Shown: piece by piece, positions 1-8,142 of the stretch | Numbering within the stretch: the first letter of the stretch is position 1 | How the letters are laid out: every line of letters begins with the position of its first letter | From: Curtobacterium sp. UNCCL20 | GTDB taxonomy: Bacteria; Actinomycetota; Actinomycetes; Actinomycetales; Microbacteriaceae | Direction: 5' to 3' | NCBI RefSeq assembly: GCF_900101675.1 | Contig: NZ_FNKG01000003.1 | Location: 186,001-250,000, forward strand | DNA: 64,000 bases | Notes under the pieces: model-generated | The model's input: the letters and a program-made list of their open reading frames with translations, nothing else | What the model was told of the DNA's origin: nothing | The model's database searches: none | Position numbers and translations under genes: made by a program

Positions 1-339
1 GGGTGGACCCTCAACGAGGCGATGTCCGACCACAACGTGTCGTGCTTCGCCATCGCCCCCGAGCAGTACGTCATGCTCGGCACCCGTGAGATGTACGCCA
101 GCGTCGGCGGCGTCGAGGAACTGATCGGCGGACCCGACACCCCGTCCAAGGTCACCGTCTCGTTCGACCTCGACAGCCGCGAAGCGGTGGACGCGCTCGT
201 CGAGCGTGCCGCTGCCGCCGGCGGTCGCGTCGGCGACACCGACGACTACCCGTTCATGTACCAGCGTCAGTTCGACGACCTGGACGGCTACCACTACTCG
301 CCGTTCTGGATGAAGCCGGACACCGATCCGACGGCGTGA
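1..339 (+). CDS. VOC-family (glyoxalase-like) protein, 5' end missing
   Basis: The reading frame is open from the first base, so the N-terminus lies outside the window; 112 C-terminal residues are visible. The tail, with VTVSFDLDSREAVDAL followed by a Gly/Ala turn and a final FDDLDGYHYSPFWM segment, matches the second half of vicinal-oxygen-chelate proteins, a family of metal-dependent lyases, dioxygenases and resistance proteins. The substrate cannot be told. The stop overlaps the GTG of the downstream HxlR regulator, so the two are probably co-translated. Confidence 0.7.
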   Translation, partial: GWTLNEAMSDHNVSCFAIAPEQYVMLGTREMYASVGGVEELIGGPDTPSKVTVSFDLDSREAVDALVERAAAAGGRVGDTDDYPFMYQRQFDDLDGYHYSPFWMKPDTDPTA

Positions 340-629
340 GCGACCTCGCCGCCGCCCTCGACGTCGTCGGCCCACGGTGGGCGCTGCTGATCGTGGAACG
401 ACTGCTCGAGGGCCCGCAGCGCTACGGGGACCTCCAGCGTGAGCTCGGGGTGCCGACGAACATGCTCGCGACCCGGCTGCGGGAGCTCGAAGCGGCCGGG
501 GTCCTGGTCCGGCTGCCCCTCCGGCACAACACCCGTGCGTACGCGCTCACCGAGCGTGGGCTTGCCCTGCGCGCGGCGATCGACGCGCTCGGGCGGTGGG
601 GTGCCGAGCGGGCCGACGTGGCGGGGTGA
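336..629 (+). CDS. HxlR-family winged-helix transcriptional regulator
   Basis: A 97-residue protein starting at a GTG whose last bases form the TGA of the VOC gene. The core GPRWALLIVERLLEGPQRYG, then a recognition helix (LGVPTNMLATRLRELEAAGV) and a wing with LTERG, is the MarR-like fold of HxlR regulators. It is shorter than usual and lacks the N-terminal cysteine that some family members use for redox sensing. A partner VOC enzyme is common next to such regulators, so it may control that gene; the ligand is unknown. Confidence 0.8.
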   Translation: MSDLAAALDVVGPRWALLIVERLLEGPQRYGDLQRELGVPTNMLATRLRELEAAGVLVRLPLRHNTRAYALTERGLALRAAIDALGRWGAERADVAG

Positions 630-659
630 CGGCCGCTACCGCTCCTCACGAGGATCGAC

Positions 660-1184
660 TCAGGACGTCCCCGCGGCCCCGCCGCTGTAGGCAGCGGCGT
701 ACCAGCCGACGCTCGAGTCACCTGCGGTCGGGCCGATCGTGATCCACCCGCTCGAGGTCACGACGTACAGGTCCTCGTCGTGTCCGCAGCGGACGACGCG
801 CGTCACCAGGCGCTTGCCCGTCGGCTTCCCGTCGGCGATCCTGCCGTTCCAGACGGCCATCGGCACGGTTCCGTGGCCCTGACACGTCACGGAGACGCGG
901 ATGCGTGTTCGCTCCCCGTCATCGCTCGCCCCGAGGGAGAGCCGACTCGACCCGTCGCTCGTCCCAGCACCGCTGCCGAGTTCGCCGGGCTGTCCTGCCC
1001 ACCGGTCCTGGACCTTCTCCATCCAGTGGGAGGACGCGTCCCCGTCGGCCACGGTGCGGGGCTGCGGCTGTTCGGAGCATCCCGTCATCGCGACCACAGC
1101 GACGAGGGCGAGGGCGAGTGCGAGGGGGGCGCGGCGACCCGTGCCGCGGAGCTGCGTGCGGAGGAGCGAGGACGAAGGGAGCAT
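660..1184 (-). CDS. Putative secreted lipoprotein
   Basis: 174 residues. The first 36 residues are a basic stretch, a hydrophobic Ala/Leu/Val run and a lipobox MTGC, so the mature protein should be lipidated and anchored outside the membrane. The rest is a small Gly/Ser-rich domain with two cysteines (around VTCQG and RCGHD) that could form a disulfide. I do not recognise the domain; similar small lipoproteins are common in Microbacteriaceae. Confidence 0.65.
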   Translation of the reverse strand: MLPSSSLLRTQLRGTGRRAPLALALALVAVVAMTGCSEQPQPRTVADGDASSHWMEKVQDRWAGQPGELGSGAGTSDGSSRLSLGASDDGERTRIRVSVTCQGHGTVPMAVWNGRIADGKPTGKRLVTRVVRCGHDEDLYVVTSSGWITIGPTAGDSSVGWYAAAYSGGAAGTS

Positions 1185-1252
1185 GACAGTGCAAGTCTCA
1201 CGGAAGCGGGACGCAGCTGCAGCCTCCCGTTCGTGGGTCCCGCGGACGGCCG

Positions 1253-1756
1253 CTACCCGGGGCGCTTGTGCGACCGTGAGACCGCGTAGCGCCGCACCCG
1301 CACGGACCCGCGGCGCTCAGTCGACACGAGGGTCGCGGAGTAGTGCTCCATCATCGCGATCGTGCCGGCGTTGTCCTCGCGGCAGACGATGACCACCGGG
1401 TCGATGCCGATGCGTGACGCGTGCGAGAGCACCTGACCGAGGGCCCAGGTCGCAACGCCGCGGCCGCGGGCTGACGGGCGGATGCCGTAGCCGACGTGGC
1501 CGAGCTGCTGCACGCCCTCGTCACCGGGTGAGCGGAGCGCGATGCCGCCGAGCACGCGTCCGTCCTGGACGATCCACCAGTACGCGCCACGGCGAGCGAT
1601 CAACCGGCCGGCCCACGTCCGGAACCCGTCGTCAGTCTCAACGTCGTCGTACGGTGTGATCCCGAAGCCGTCCTCGTGCAGCCCCGGACCCCACTCCGCG
1701 TGGGCGTCCGACCATGCCTCGTGCAACCCCACCTGAGGTCTCACCAACTCGAGCAT
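1253..1756 (-). CDS. GNAT-family N-acetyltransferase
   Basis: About 167 residues from the ATG; a TTG two codons upstream is also possible. The acetyl-CoA binding motif A is visible as VGYGIRPSARGRGVATWAL, and the order of elements (GGIALRSP strand, then motif A, then VIVCREDNAGTIAMMEHY) is the classic GNAT pattern, nearest to the RimJ/RimL or YdfB type that acts on amino groups of small molecules or proteins. A -10-like GATACT lies 5 nt before the ATG, so the mRNA may be leaderless. Confidence 0.8.
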   Translation of the reverse strand: MLELVRPQVGLHEAWSDAHAEWGPGLHEDGFGITPYDDVETDDGFRTWAGRLIARRGAYWWIVQDGRVLGGIALRSPGDEGVQQLGHVGYGIRPSARGRGVATWALGQVLSHASRIGIDPVVIVCREDNAGTIAMMEHYSATLVSTERRGSVRVRRYAVSRSHKRPG

Positions 1757-1812
1757 GGTCAAGTATCACAAGGAAGTGCTCCCGGGGGCCCTCGATCACC
1801 GAGAAGTGCGGG

Positions 1813-1989
1813 TCAGGTGCGTGGGCGCCGCAGGACCCGGACGAGGACACCCGCGTGTGCCGCCCCCGCCAGTGCGACCGCGACGATCGCCCAGCCGGCG
1901 ATGACGTGGTCCCCGGCGATCACGACGATGCCGAACACGAGCGCTCCGGTGACGACGAGCGACTGCACCGCGATCGATCGCTCAACCAC
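1813..1989 (-). CDS. Small membrane protein, hypothetical
   Basis: A 58-residue frame from GTG to TGA. It encodes two hydrophobic segments, roughly residues 9-25 and 29-51 (SLVVTGALVFGIVVIAG and AGWAIVAVALAGAAHAGVLV), ending in a basic tail VRVLRRPRT, so it looks like a two-helix inner-membrane miniprotein. No family is recognised. The GTG sits inside a decayed inverted repeat, so the exact start is uncertain. Confidence 0.45.
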   Translation of the reverse strand: MVERSIAVQSLVVTGALVFGIVVIAGDHVIAGWAIVAVALAGAAHAGVLVRVLRRPRT

Positions 1990-2040
1990 AACCGCCCGGA
2001 ACCGCGCATCGAGGCGGTTCCGGGTGACTTTCGTTGTGCG
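1981..2040. repeat. Decayed copy of a large inverted-repeat element
   Basis: The right arm, GCGGTTCCGGGTGACTTTCG then TTGTGCG (2014-2040), closely matches the right arm of the intact element at 36129-36190. The left arm (CACAAC near 1986, CCCGGAACCGC 1995-2005) is shorter, having lost the AAAGTCA stretch. It overlaps the start of the small membrane protein gene. Confidence 0.6.
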
Positions 2041-2081
2041 AAGTGCGCGAGTCGCCGTCGCTCGGGCCCGCCACGTGCAGA

Positions 2082-2116
2082 CGCCAGACGCCAGCCGCCA
2101 GCCGCCAGCCGCCAGC
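2082..2116. repeat. 7-bp tandem repeat, five copies
   Basis: Five back-to-back copies of CGCCAGC, the first ending in A. It lies 17 nt beyond the stop codon of the universal stress protein gene in a non-coding gap. Confidence 0.75.
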
Positions 2117-2133
2117 CGGCGCGACCCGGCCGC

Positions 2134-3009
2134 TCAGGACCGGTGCACCACCACCGGGCACGACGCGTGCTGCGCGCACTCCTGGCTCACGGAACCGACG
2201 AGCAATCCCCTGAAGCCGCCGAGCCCGCGGCTGCCGAGCACGAGGAGCGCAGCGTCGCGGCTGGCCTCGAGCAGCACCGTCGCCGCCGGACCCTCGACGA
2301 GCTCCGAGGTGACCTCGACGTCGTCGTCGAGCAGATCCTCCGCGGCGTCGATCGCCGAGGACGCGGTGGCGCGGGCGTCCCGCTCCGGCGACCACTCCTC
2401 GAACGCCGGCTCGTCGCGGTTGAGTGCCGACGGCCAGTGCCAAGTGGTGATGGTGCGGACGGCGAGCCCGAGGTTCCGGGCGAGCACGACGGCGAACCGG
2501 AGGGCCTGCCCCGACTCGGGCGAGCCGTCCACACCCACGACGATCGGTGCGGAGCCGGACGACGCCGCTGTCTCGTCGACACCGCGGTGCACGAGCACCG
2601 GACACGTCGCCTGCTGGATGCACGCGGCGCTCACCGAACCGAGCAGCAGCCCGCGGAACCCGCCCCGTCCCCGGCTCCCGACGATGAGCAACCCCGCGTC
2701 TGCCGCGGCGGCAAGGAGTGCCTCGGCCGCGCCGCCCTCCACGGTCCGGGCGATCACCTCGAGGTCGGGCGACGCCCGACGTTCGAGCAGCTCCACCGCG
2801 TGCTGCCGGATCTCCTCGGCGTCGTGGAGGGGCGACCAGGAGTTCCCCACCGGCGGCGTGCTCCACGTGATCGGCCACCGCCACGAGGTGATGATGTCGA
2901 GCGGCGAGCCGAGGGCCGCGGCGAGGTCCACGGCGCGTTCGAGCGCCGCCGTCGACTGGTCCGATCCGTCGAAGCCGACGACGATGCGTCCGATGGTCGG
3001 TGTGCTCAT
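2134..3009 (-). CDS. Universal stress protein with two Usp domains
   Basis: 291 residues made of two UspA-like halves (about 1-142 and 150-291). Each begins with IVVG(F/V)DGS and ends with the nucleotide-binding pattern G-x2-G-x9-G-S, seen as GSRGRGGFRGLLLGSVS and GSRGLGGFRGLLVGSVS, so both halves should bind ATP. Such tandem proteins help Actinobacteria survive hypoxia, oxidative stress and stasis. The ATG shares 4 bp with the stop of the upstream DUF308 membrane protein, so both are likely one operon. Confidence 0.9.
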   Translation of the reverse strand: MSTPTIGRIVVGFDGSDQSTAALERAVDLAAALGSPLDIITSWRWPITWSTPPVGNSWSPLHDAEEIRQHAVELLERRASPDLEVIARTVEGGAAEALLAAAADAGLLIVGSRGRGGFRGLLLGSVSAACIQQATCPVLVHRGVDETAASSGSAPIVVGVDGSPESGQALRFAVVLARNLGLAVRTITTWHWPSALNRDEPAFEEWSPERDARATASSAIDAAEDLLDDDVEVTSELVEGPAATVLLEASRDAALLVLGSRGLGGFRGLLVGSVSQECAQHASCPVVVHRS

Positions 3010-3587
3010 GTCGGTGTCCGTTCCGTGTCGAGGGTGCGGTGGGCCCGACCCCAGGTGATGGCGATGCCCAGTTGGACGAGCCCGGAGACGATGAGCACGA
3101 TGCCCACCGTCACGACGGCGACGACGGCTCCGAGGGCGGGCACGTTGATCACGACCACGCCGCTGAGGACGCTGAGCACCGCGCCGAGGACGACCAGCAC
3201 CCGGTTGCCCTCGACGGGTGCGTACAGGAGCGCGATGCCCTCGAGGATCCACGCGAAGCCGATCGCGTACGCCACCCACTGCACGCCGACAGACGGCTGC
3301 AGGACCGCGAAGACGCCGCACGCGATGACGACGATGCCGACGACCGCCGTGCCGGACCGGATCCAGCCTGACCGCCCGCGGTCGGCGCCGGCACGGACGA
3401 GCAGCGAGATCCCGGCGACCGCCAAGTAGATGCCGAACACCCAGACGACCGCGAACAACGTCGCGTGCGGGAGGACGAGCGCCGCGATGCCCGCGAGCAA
3501 CGCCACCCCACCGAGCACGCCGAACGCCACGCGCACCTGGACGCCGACGGCATCGTGCGTCTCGGCCGTCCCACCACCACTCACCAC
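3006..3587 (-). CDS. HdeD/DUF308-family membrane protein
   Basis: About 193 residues with six predicted hydrophobic helices grouped as three pairs, typical of DUF308/HdeD (named for acid resistance in E. coli). I chose the GTG at 3587 because an AGGGAAGG ribosome-binding site lies 9 nt upstream; a GTG at 3593 is two codons earlier. The stop overlaps the universal stress protein start (ATGA), implying translational coupling. A role in membrane or acid stress is inference from the family and neighbour. Confidence 0.8.
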   Translation of the reverse strand: MVSGGGTAETHDAVGVQVRVAFGVLGGVALLAGIAALVLPHATLFAVVWVFGIYLAVAGISLLVRAGADRGRSGWIRSGTAVVGIVVIACGVFAVLQPSVGVQWVAYAIGFAWILEGIALLYAPVEGNRVLVVLGAVLSVLSGVVVINVPALGAVVAVVTVGIVLIVSGLVQLGIAITWGRAHRTLDTERTPT

Positions 3588-3716
3588 GTCCACCGACCTT
3601 CCCTGCAAGGTTCCGGAACTGCTGTGCGCCCACGCATACACCTCAACGTGAGGGGATGTCTGGACCGATGCGTGCACATCGAACCCCGATGGCGCTGGAG
3701 GCACCGGGAACCCCCG

Positions 3717-3722
3717 TATCCT
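3717..3722 (+). promoter_or_regulatory. Candidate -10 box TATCCT, leaderless start
   Basis: TATCCT lies 6 nt before the GTG at 3729, the spacing at which transcription would begin at or next to the start codon. Confidence 0.4.
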
Positions 3723-3728
3723 GCGGCA

Positions 3729-4031
3729 GTGGAAGCGACACAACCCTCCGGCACGACGAAGCGCCGCGTGGAACTCCGGATCACCCGCCCGCTGCTGACC
3801 TGGTTCGCCCGGCCGACGGTCACGATCGACGGCGTCGGACACCCGGCCCAGTGGGGGATCGGCACCTGGGCGGTACCGGACGACGGCGGGACGGTCATCG
3901 GCGTGTACCTGTACAACCGCGCCTGGCGGTTCGGTGCGGCGACCAGGACGGTCGTCGACGAGGCGGCCCTGGTCTACCGGACCGGTCCACTGCCGTTCGG
4001 CAGCGGACGGCTGCACCCGGCACCCGCCTGA
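3729..4031 (+). CDS. Hypothetical 100-residue protein
   Basis: Starts at GTG 3729, 6 nt after a -10-like box. The product is short, soluble and beta-rich in appearance (RVELRITRPLLTWFARPTVT, then WGIGTWAVPDDGGTVIGVYL). It reads like a small barrel or carbohydrate-binding-like domain of a kind frequent in Microbacteriaceae, but I do not recognise a named family. Confidence 0.6.
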   Translation: MEATQPSGTTKRRVELRITRPLLTWFARPTVTIDGVGHPAQWGIGTWAVPDDGGTVIGVYLYNRAWRFGAATRTVVDEAALVYRTGPLPFGSGRLHPAPA

Positions 4032-4062
4032 CCGACGCACCGCACGCTCTCGACGTGGGACA

Positions 4063-4108
4063 GGACGGCCTGGAGGCACGGTGCGGACCCGCCACGGGCC
4101 TCCAGTCC
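4063..4108. repeat. Inverted pair of the CTGGAGGC dispersed motif
   Basis: GGACGGCCTGGAGGCACGG faces CACGGGCCTCCAGTCC across a short GC-rich loop, forming an imperfect hairpin between two genes. The same half-sites recur in many gaps of this window. Confidence 0.6.
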
Positions 4109-4166
4109 GGCGGTGCGCAGCCGACCCCACCGCGCGCGGTGGCGCGCTGAGGCGGACACTGGTCCC

Positions 4167-4472
4167 ATGACCACGAAGATCACCCTCATCATCGACAACC
4201 CGACCGACCCCGCGGCGTTCGAGCAGGCCTACCCGGCGCTCGAGGAGGCCGCCGGCCGACTCCCCGCACTCCGCCGCCTCGAAGCCGGCAAGGTGTGGCC
4301 GAAGGAGGACGGCACGCCGACCCCCGCCCACCGCACCCTCGACCTGTACTTCGACTCGTACGACGACGCCTCGGCAGCGGTCGCCGGTGAGGAAGCGGGC
4401 GCCTTGTTCGGGCAGCTCGGCGCCACCGGGGCGACCTTCACCGGCCTGTTCTCGGACGTCGAGAAGGCGTAG
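4167..4472 (+). CDS. EthD-family protein
   Basis: 101 residues with the dimeric alpha-beta barrel pattern of EthD: KITLIIDNPTDPAAFEQAY at the start, then RRLEAGKVWPKEDG, LDLYFDSYDDASAAV and a C-terminal phenylalanine-rich end. EthD was named for an ether-degradation cluster, but most family members are small proteins of unknown substrate. It stands alone between unrelated genes on the same strand. Confidence 0.75.
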   Translation: MTTKITLIIDNPTDPAAFEQAYPALEEAAGRLPALRRLEAGKVWPKEDGTPTPAHRTLDLYFDSYDDASAAVAGEEAGALFGQLGATGATFTGLFSDVEKA

Positions 4473-4500
4473 CCGCCGAACGGGTGTCAGCGCCGGTCCG

Positions 4501-4506
4501 TAGCGT
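4501..4506 (+). promoter_or_regulatory. Candidate -10 box TAGCGT
   Basis: Lies 7 nt before the ATG at 4514, suggesting a leaderless transcript for the NmrA-like gene. Confidence 0.4.
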
Positions 4507-4513
4507 GGCCGGC

Positions 4514-5413
4514 ATGACCACCACCGTCCTCGTCGCGGGCGCCACCGGCGACCTCGGCGGACGCATCGTCCGTGCGCTCCGGCAGCACGACACGACCGTC
4601 CGCGTCCTCACCCGCTCCGACAGCCCCGCCGCCGAGCGGCTCGCCGCCGACGACGGGGTCGAGGTGGTGCGCGCCGACTACTCCGACCACGCCGCACTGA
4701 CCGCGGCGCTCGCCGGGGTCGAGGTCGTGGTCTCGACGGTGAGCGGCACCCGGTCGGTGATCGTCGACGCCCAGCGTGCCCTCCTCGCCGCGGCGGTCGA
4801 GGCCGGCGTGCAGCGGTTCATCCCGTCCGACTACGCCGCCGACTACCGGTCGATCACGCCGGGCACGAACCGGAACTTCGAGCTGCGCCGCGAGTTCGCC
4901 GCCGACCTCGACGCGGCTCCGATCCGAGCGACCTCGGTGCTCAACGGCGCCTTCACCGACATGCTCACCGGGCAGGCGCCCCTCATCCTGTTCGACCGGC
5001 AGCGGGTGCTCTACTGGTCGTCCGCCGACCAGGTGCTCGACTTCACGGCGAAGGACGACGTCGCCCGCACCACCGTGCTCGTCGCCCTCGACCCCGATGC
5101 GCCACGCGTCGTCGAGGTCGCGGGGGACCGGGTCACCTCGCGGAGCGTCGCGGACACCATGTCCCGCCTGACCGGCACCCCGTTCCGCCTGCAGTGGGCC
5201 GGAACCGCGGGCACGCTCTCGGCGATGGCCCGGGTCGGACGCCGACTCTCGAAGGCGGACGACGACGAGCCGTTCCCCGCGTGGCAGGGTATGCAGTACT
5301 TCGTCAGCATGTTCAGCGGCGAGGCCGAGCTGCGCCACGTCGACAACGACCGGTACGGCGCCCACGAGTGGACCACCGTCCGCGACGTGCTCGCCGCGCA
5401 CCTCGGGCACTGA
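4514..5413 (+). CDS. NmrA-like NAD(P)-binding protein
   Basis: 299 residues beginning with the Rossmann motif VLVAGATGDLGG (GxxGxxG), followed by VVSTVSGT and QRFIPSDYAADY, the arrangement of atypical short-chain dehydrogenases of the NmrA/isoflavone-reductase group. The SDR tyrosine-lysine pair is not obvious, so it may be a redox sensor rather than an enzyme. The next gene follows after 23 nt on the same strand and may be co-transcribed. Confidence 0.8.
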   Translation: MTTTVLVAGATGDLGGRIVRALRQHDTTVRVLTRSDSPAAERLAADDGVEVVRADYSDHAALTAALAGVEVVVSTVSGTRSVIVDAQRALLAAAVEAGVQRFIPSDYAADYRSITPGTNRNFELRREFAADLDAAPIRATSVLNGAFTDMLTGQAPLILFDRQRVLYWSSADQVLDFTAKDDVARTTVLVALDPDAPRVVEVAGDRVTSRSVADTMSRLTGTPFRLQWAGTAGTLSAMARVGRRLSKADDDEPFPAWQGMQYFVSMFSGEAELRHVDNDRYGAHEWTTVRDVLAAHLGH

Positions 5414-5436
5414 CGGAACCGAAGGAGCAGCTGCCG

Positions 5437-6036
5437 ATGGCCGACACCACCTGCCACATGTCCATCTCGCTCGACGGCTTCGTCGCCGGCCTCGACCAGC
5501 GCCTCGACCAGCCGCTCGGCCGTCGCGGCGGCGAACTGCACACCTGGCACATGCCCGGTGCCGACGTCGGCGAGGCGGACCTCACGGCGACCGACTGGCT
5601 GATGCGTCCCCGCGGCGCGTACGTGATGGGCCGCAACATGTTCGGCCCGGTCCGCGGCGCGTGGGACCAGGACTGGCAGGGCTGGTGGGGTGCCGAGCCG
5701 CCGTACCACGCACCGGTCTACGTGCTCACCCACCACGCGCACGAGCCGATCGAGCTCGAGGGCGGCACGACCTTCCACTTCGTGACCGACGGGTTCGACG
5801 CCGCCTACGCCGAGGCCTCCCGGGTCGCCGGGGACCGGGGCGTGGACATCGCCGGCGGGGCATCGACCGTGCGGCAGGCGCTGGCGGCGGGCGTGGTCGA
5901 CGAGCTCACCCTCGACATCGCCCCCGTGCTGCTCGGGACCGGGGAGCGGATCTTCGAGGGCGAGGCGTTCGACTTCGAGCCGGTCGAGGTGCTGCACTCC
6001 CCGCTGACGACGCACATCCGGTACCGCCGGCGCTGA
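5437..6036 (+). CDS. Dihydrofolate-reductase-like (RibD C-terminal) protein
   Basis: 199 residues opening with MSISLDGFVAGLDQ, the signature of the DHFR-like/RibD_C superfamily, then GAYVMGRNMFGP, VYVLTHHAHEPIE, IAGGASTVRQALAAGVVDEL and APVLLGTGERIFEG. This fold reduces pterins, pyrimidines or unknown carbonyls with NADPH. It is a stand-alone family member, not the riboflavin enzyme. A GGAACCGAAGGAG ribosome-binding region precedes the ATG. Confidence 0.88.
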   Translation: MADTTCHMSISLDGFVAGLDQRLDQPLGRRGGELHTWHMPGADVGEADLTATDWLMRPRGAYVMGRNMFGPVRGAWDQDWQGWWGAEPPYHAPVYVLTHHAHEPIELEGGTTFHFVTDGFDAAYAEASRVAGDRGVDIAGGASTVRQALAAGVVDELTLDIAPVLLGTGERIFEGEAFDFEPVEVLHSPLTTHIRYRRR

Positions 6037-6073
6037 GCGGTCCCGCCGGCCGGTCCCGCTGGCCGGTCCGGCC

Positions 6074-6760
6074 TCAGCCGGCGGGGGACTCGTCCGCGCC
6101 GGGCACCGCCACGATCCGGTTCTGGTACGCCCACACCACCGCCTGCAGCCGGGAGCGCACCCCGAGCTTCGGCAGCATCCGCGCCAGGTGCGACTTCACG
6201 GTGGACACCTCGACGACGAGCGCCGCGGCGATCTCCTCGTTCGACATGCCCTGCGCGAGCAGCATCAGGACGTCGCGCTCCCGAGCCGTGAGGACCCCGT
6301 CGACCCGGTCGCCCGTCACCGGCTGCAGACTCCGCCGCGACACGAACTCGCGCAGGACCCGGCGCGTGAGGCTCTGGTCGATCGTGCCGTTCCCGGCGGC
6401 GACCTGCCGCACCGCGTCCACGATCACGTCCGGCTCGGCGTCCTTCAGGAGGAAGCCGGACGCCCCGGCCTCGAGCGCCCCGAACACCAGGTCGTCCATG
6501 TCGAACGTCGTCAGCATCAGCACCGGCACCGCGGGGTCGGCATCCGGCGCGCAGAGTTCCCGGGCGACCTCGATGCCGTTCAGCACCGGCATCCGGATGT
6601 CCAGGCAGGCGACGTCCGGCCGGGTGCTCCGGGCCAGGGCGAGCGCCTCGCCGCCGTCGGCGGCGACCCCGACGACCTCCATGTCCGGCTCCGCGGCGAG
6701 GAGCGCCGAGACGCCGGCGCGGACCAGCGGCTGGTCGTCCGCCACCAGCACGCGGATCAC
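6074..6760 (-). CDS. NarL/LuxR-type response regulator
   Basis: 228 residues. Receiver domain (1-120) with acidic pair D8/D9, phosphoacceptor D54 in CLDIRMP, threonine in LTTF and lysine in LLKDA; then a LuxR HTH (about 155-215) with LTARERDVLMLLAQGMSNEEI. It should be phosphorylated by the histidine kinase encoded just upstream, whose stop codon overlaps its ATG. The target genes are not evident; the co-transcribed CPBP protease is a plausible output. Confidence 0.92.
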   Translation of the reverse strand: MIRVLVADDQPLVRAGVSALLAAEPDMEVVGVAADGGEALALARSTRPDVACLDIRMPVLNGIEVARELCAPDADPAVPVLMLTTFDMDDLVFGALEAGASGFLLKDAEPDVIVDAVRQVAAGNGTIDQSLTRRVLREFVSRRSLQPVTGDRVDGVLTARERDVLMLLAQGMSNEEIAAALVVEVSTVKSHLARMLPKLGVRSRLQAVVWAYQNRIVAVPGADESPAG

Positions 6761-8142
6761 CGGGCCACCCCGGAACCGTCGGCCGACCCGTCGGTCGCGG
6801 GACGGGCCTCCCGGCTGGTGCGGAGCGTCACCACCCAGCCACCGGTGGCGGTGGGGCCGACCTGGAGGCGCGCCCCGACCAGGTCCGCCCGCTCACGCAT
6901 GCCGCGGAGTCCGTTCCCACCCGCGGGGCCGCTCCCGACGGCCGGCACGGTGGCCGCGCCGTTCTCGACACGGATGTCGAGGTGGTCGGGGTCGCGGTCG
7001 TCGACGGTGACGGTGCAGGGTGCGCCGGGGGCGTGCAGAGCGACGTTCGCGAGGGACTCCTGCACGGTGCGGTAGGCGGCGAGCTGGGTGAGCGGCCCGA
7101 TGCCGTCCGCGAGGGGGTGGTCGCCGGGCAGGACGTCGAGCACGACCGCGGTGCGGAGACGTGACCGTTCGACCAGGTCGACGATCCCGGCGACGGTCTC
7201 GACGCTCCGAGCCGCGGGGGCGTCCTCGCGGAGGAGCCCGACCAGGCGGCGGAGGTCCTCGAGGACGGCCGTGCTCTGCTCCCGCACCTGCCGGACGCCC
7301 TCGTGGGCGCGCTCCGGGTCGGCGTCGATCTGCCGGTCGATCACCGCCGACATCAGCGCGATGCCGGACAGGTGGTGGGCGGCGATGTCGTGCAGCTCGC
7401 GGGCCATCGCGGCGCGTTCGCGGGACACGGCGGCCTCGACGAGGGCGTCCTGCTCGCGGTCGACGGCGGTGGCCTCGGCGGTGCGGGCGGTGCGCACCTC
7501 GCGGCGGGAGCGGACGAGGAGGGCGACGACGAGGGGGATGCCGACGGCGCCGACGGCCTGGAGGACGCCTTGGCCGGTGGCCCCGGCGACGCTCTGAGCG
7601 CTGCCCGCCACGTCCGCTGCTGCACCGTTCACGCCGGTGCCCGCGGCGACGAGTGCCGCCGCCCCGACGACGGCCGGCCAGAGCCGGGGGAGCGGGACCC
7701 GCAGGGCCGCGAGGACGACCGCGACGACGACGGGGAGCGCCGTGAGCCCGAACAGGGTGCTCGGTGCGGCGGTGGCGACGACGACCGGGACGGCCGCGAC
7801 GACGAGCAGCGTCGTGCGGGGAGCCCGTCGTGCGGCGAGCACGGCGGCGGACTGGGCGAGGAGCCCGACGGCGAGGACGATCCAGGCGGTGCCGCCGACG
7901 GCGGGGTAGGTGGCGCCGCTCCCGAGGGTGGCGGCGAGCTCGCTGCTGACCCCGGCGCCGTCGGGATCGGCGGCGTCGAGCGGGGGCAGGCCGAGCAGGA
8001 GGCCGAGGGCGACGACCGCGGTGCCGACGGCGACGAGGACGTCGGTGCGTCGGTCGCGCGGGCCGCTTCGGTCGCGCGGGCCGGGATCGCGCGCGCCGCG
8101 GTCGCGCGGGCCGCGTCGGTCGCGCGCGTCAGCGGGTGCCAT
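6757..8142 (-). CDS. Two-component sensor histidine kinase (HisKA_3 type)
   Basis: 461 residues: a basic N-terminus, about six to eight transmembrane helices (35-215), then a dimerisation and phosphoacceptor region ERAAMARELHDIAAHH with H251, and an HATPase domain with GNGLRGMRERADLVG near 420. The lack of an extracellular loop suggests sensing within the membrane. It overlaps the CPBP gene by 14 bp upstream and the response regulator by 4 bp downstream, so the three form one tightly coupled operon. Confidence 0.92.
   Translation of the reverse strand: MAPADARDRRGPRDRGARDPGPRDRSGPRDRRTDVLVAVGTAVVALGLLLGLPPLDAADPDGAGVSSELAATLGSGATYPAVGGTAWIVLAVGLLAQSAAVLAARRAPRTTLLVVAAVPVVVATAAPSTLFGLTALPVVVAVVLAALRVPLPRLWPAVVGAAALVAAGTGVNGAAADVAGSAQSVAGATGQGVLQAVGAVGIPLVVALLVRSRREVRTARTAEATAVDREQDALVEAAVSRERAAMARELHDIAAHHLSGIALMSAVIDRQIDADPERAHEGVRQVREQSTAVLEDLRRLVGLLREDAPAARSVETVAGIVDLVERSRLRTAVVLDVLPGDHPLADGIGPLTQLAAYRTVQESLANVALHAPGAPCTVTVDDRDPDHLDIRVENGAATVPAVGSGPAGGNGLRGMRERADLVGARLQVGPTATGGWVVTLRTSREARPATDGSADGSGVAR

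Noticed and set aside
1714-3429. 571-codon plus-strand frame opposite the stress-protein pair
   Set aside because: Covers two recognised minus-strand proteins and a repeat; Arg/Asp-rich nonsense composition.
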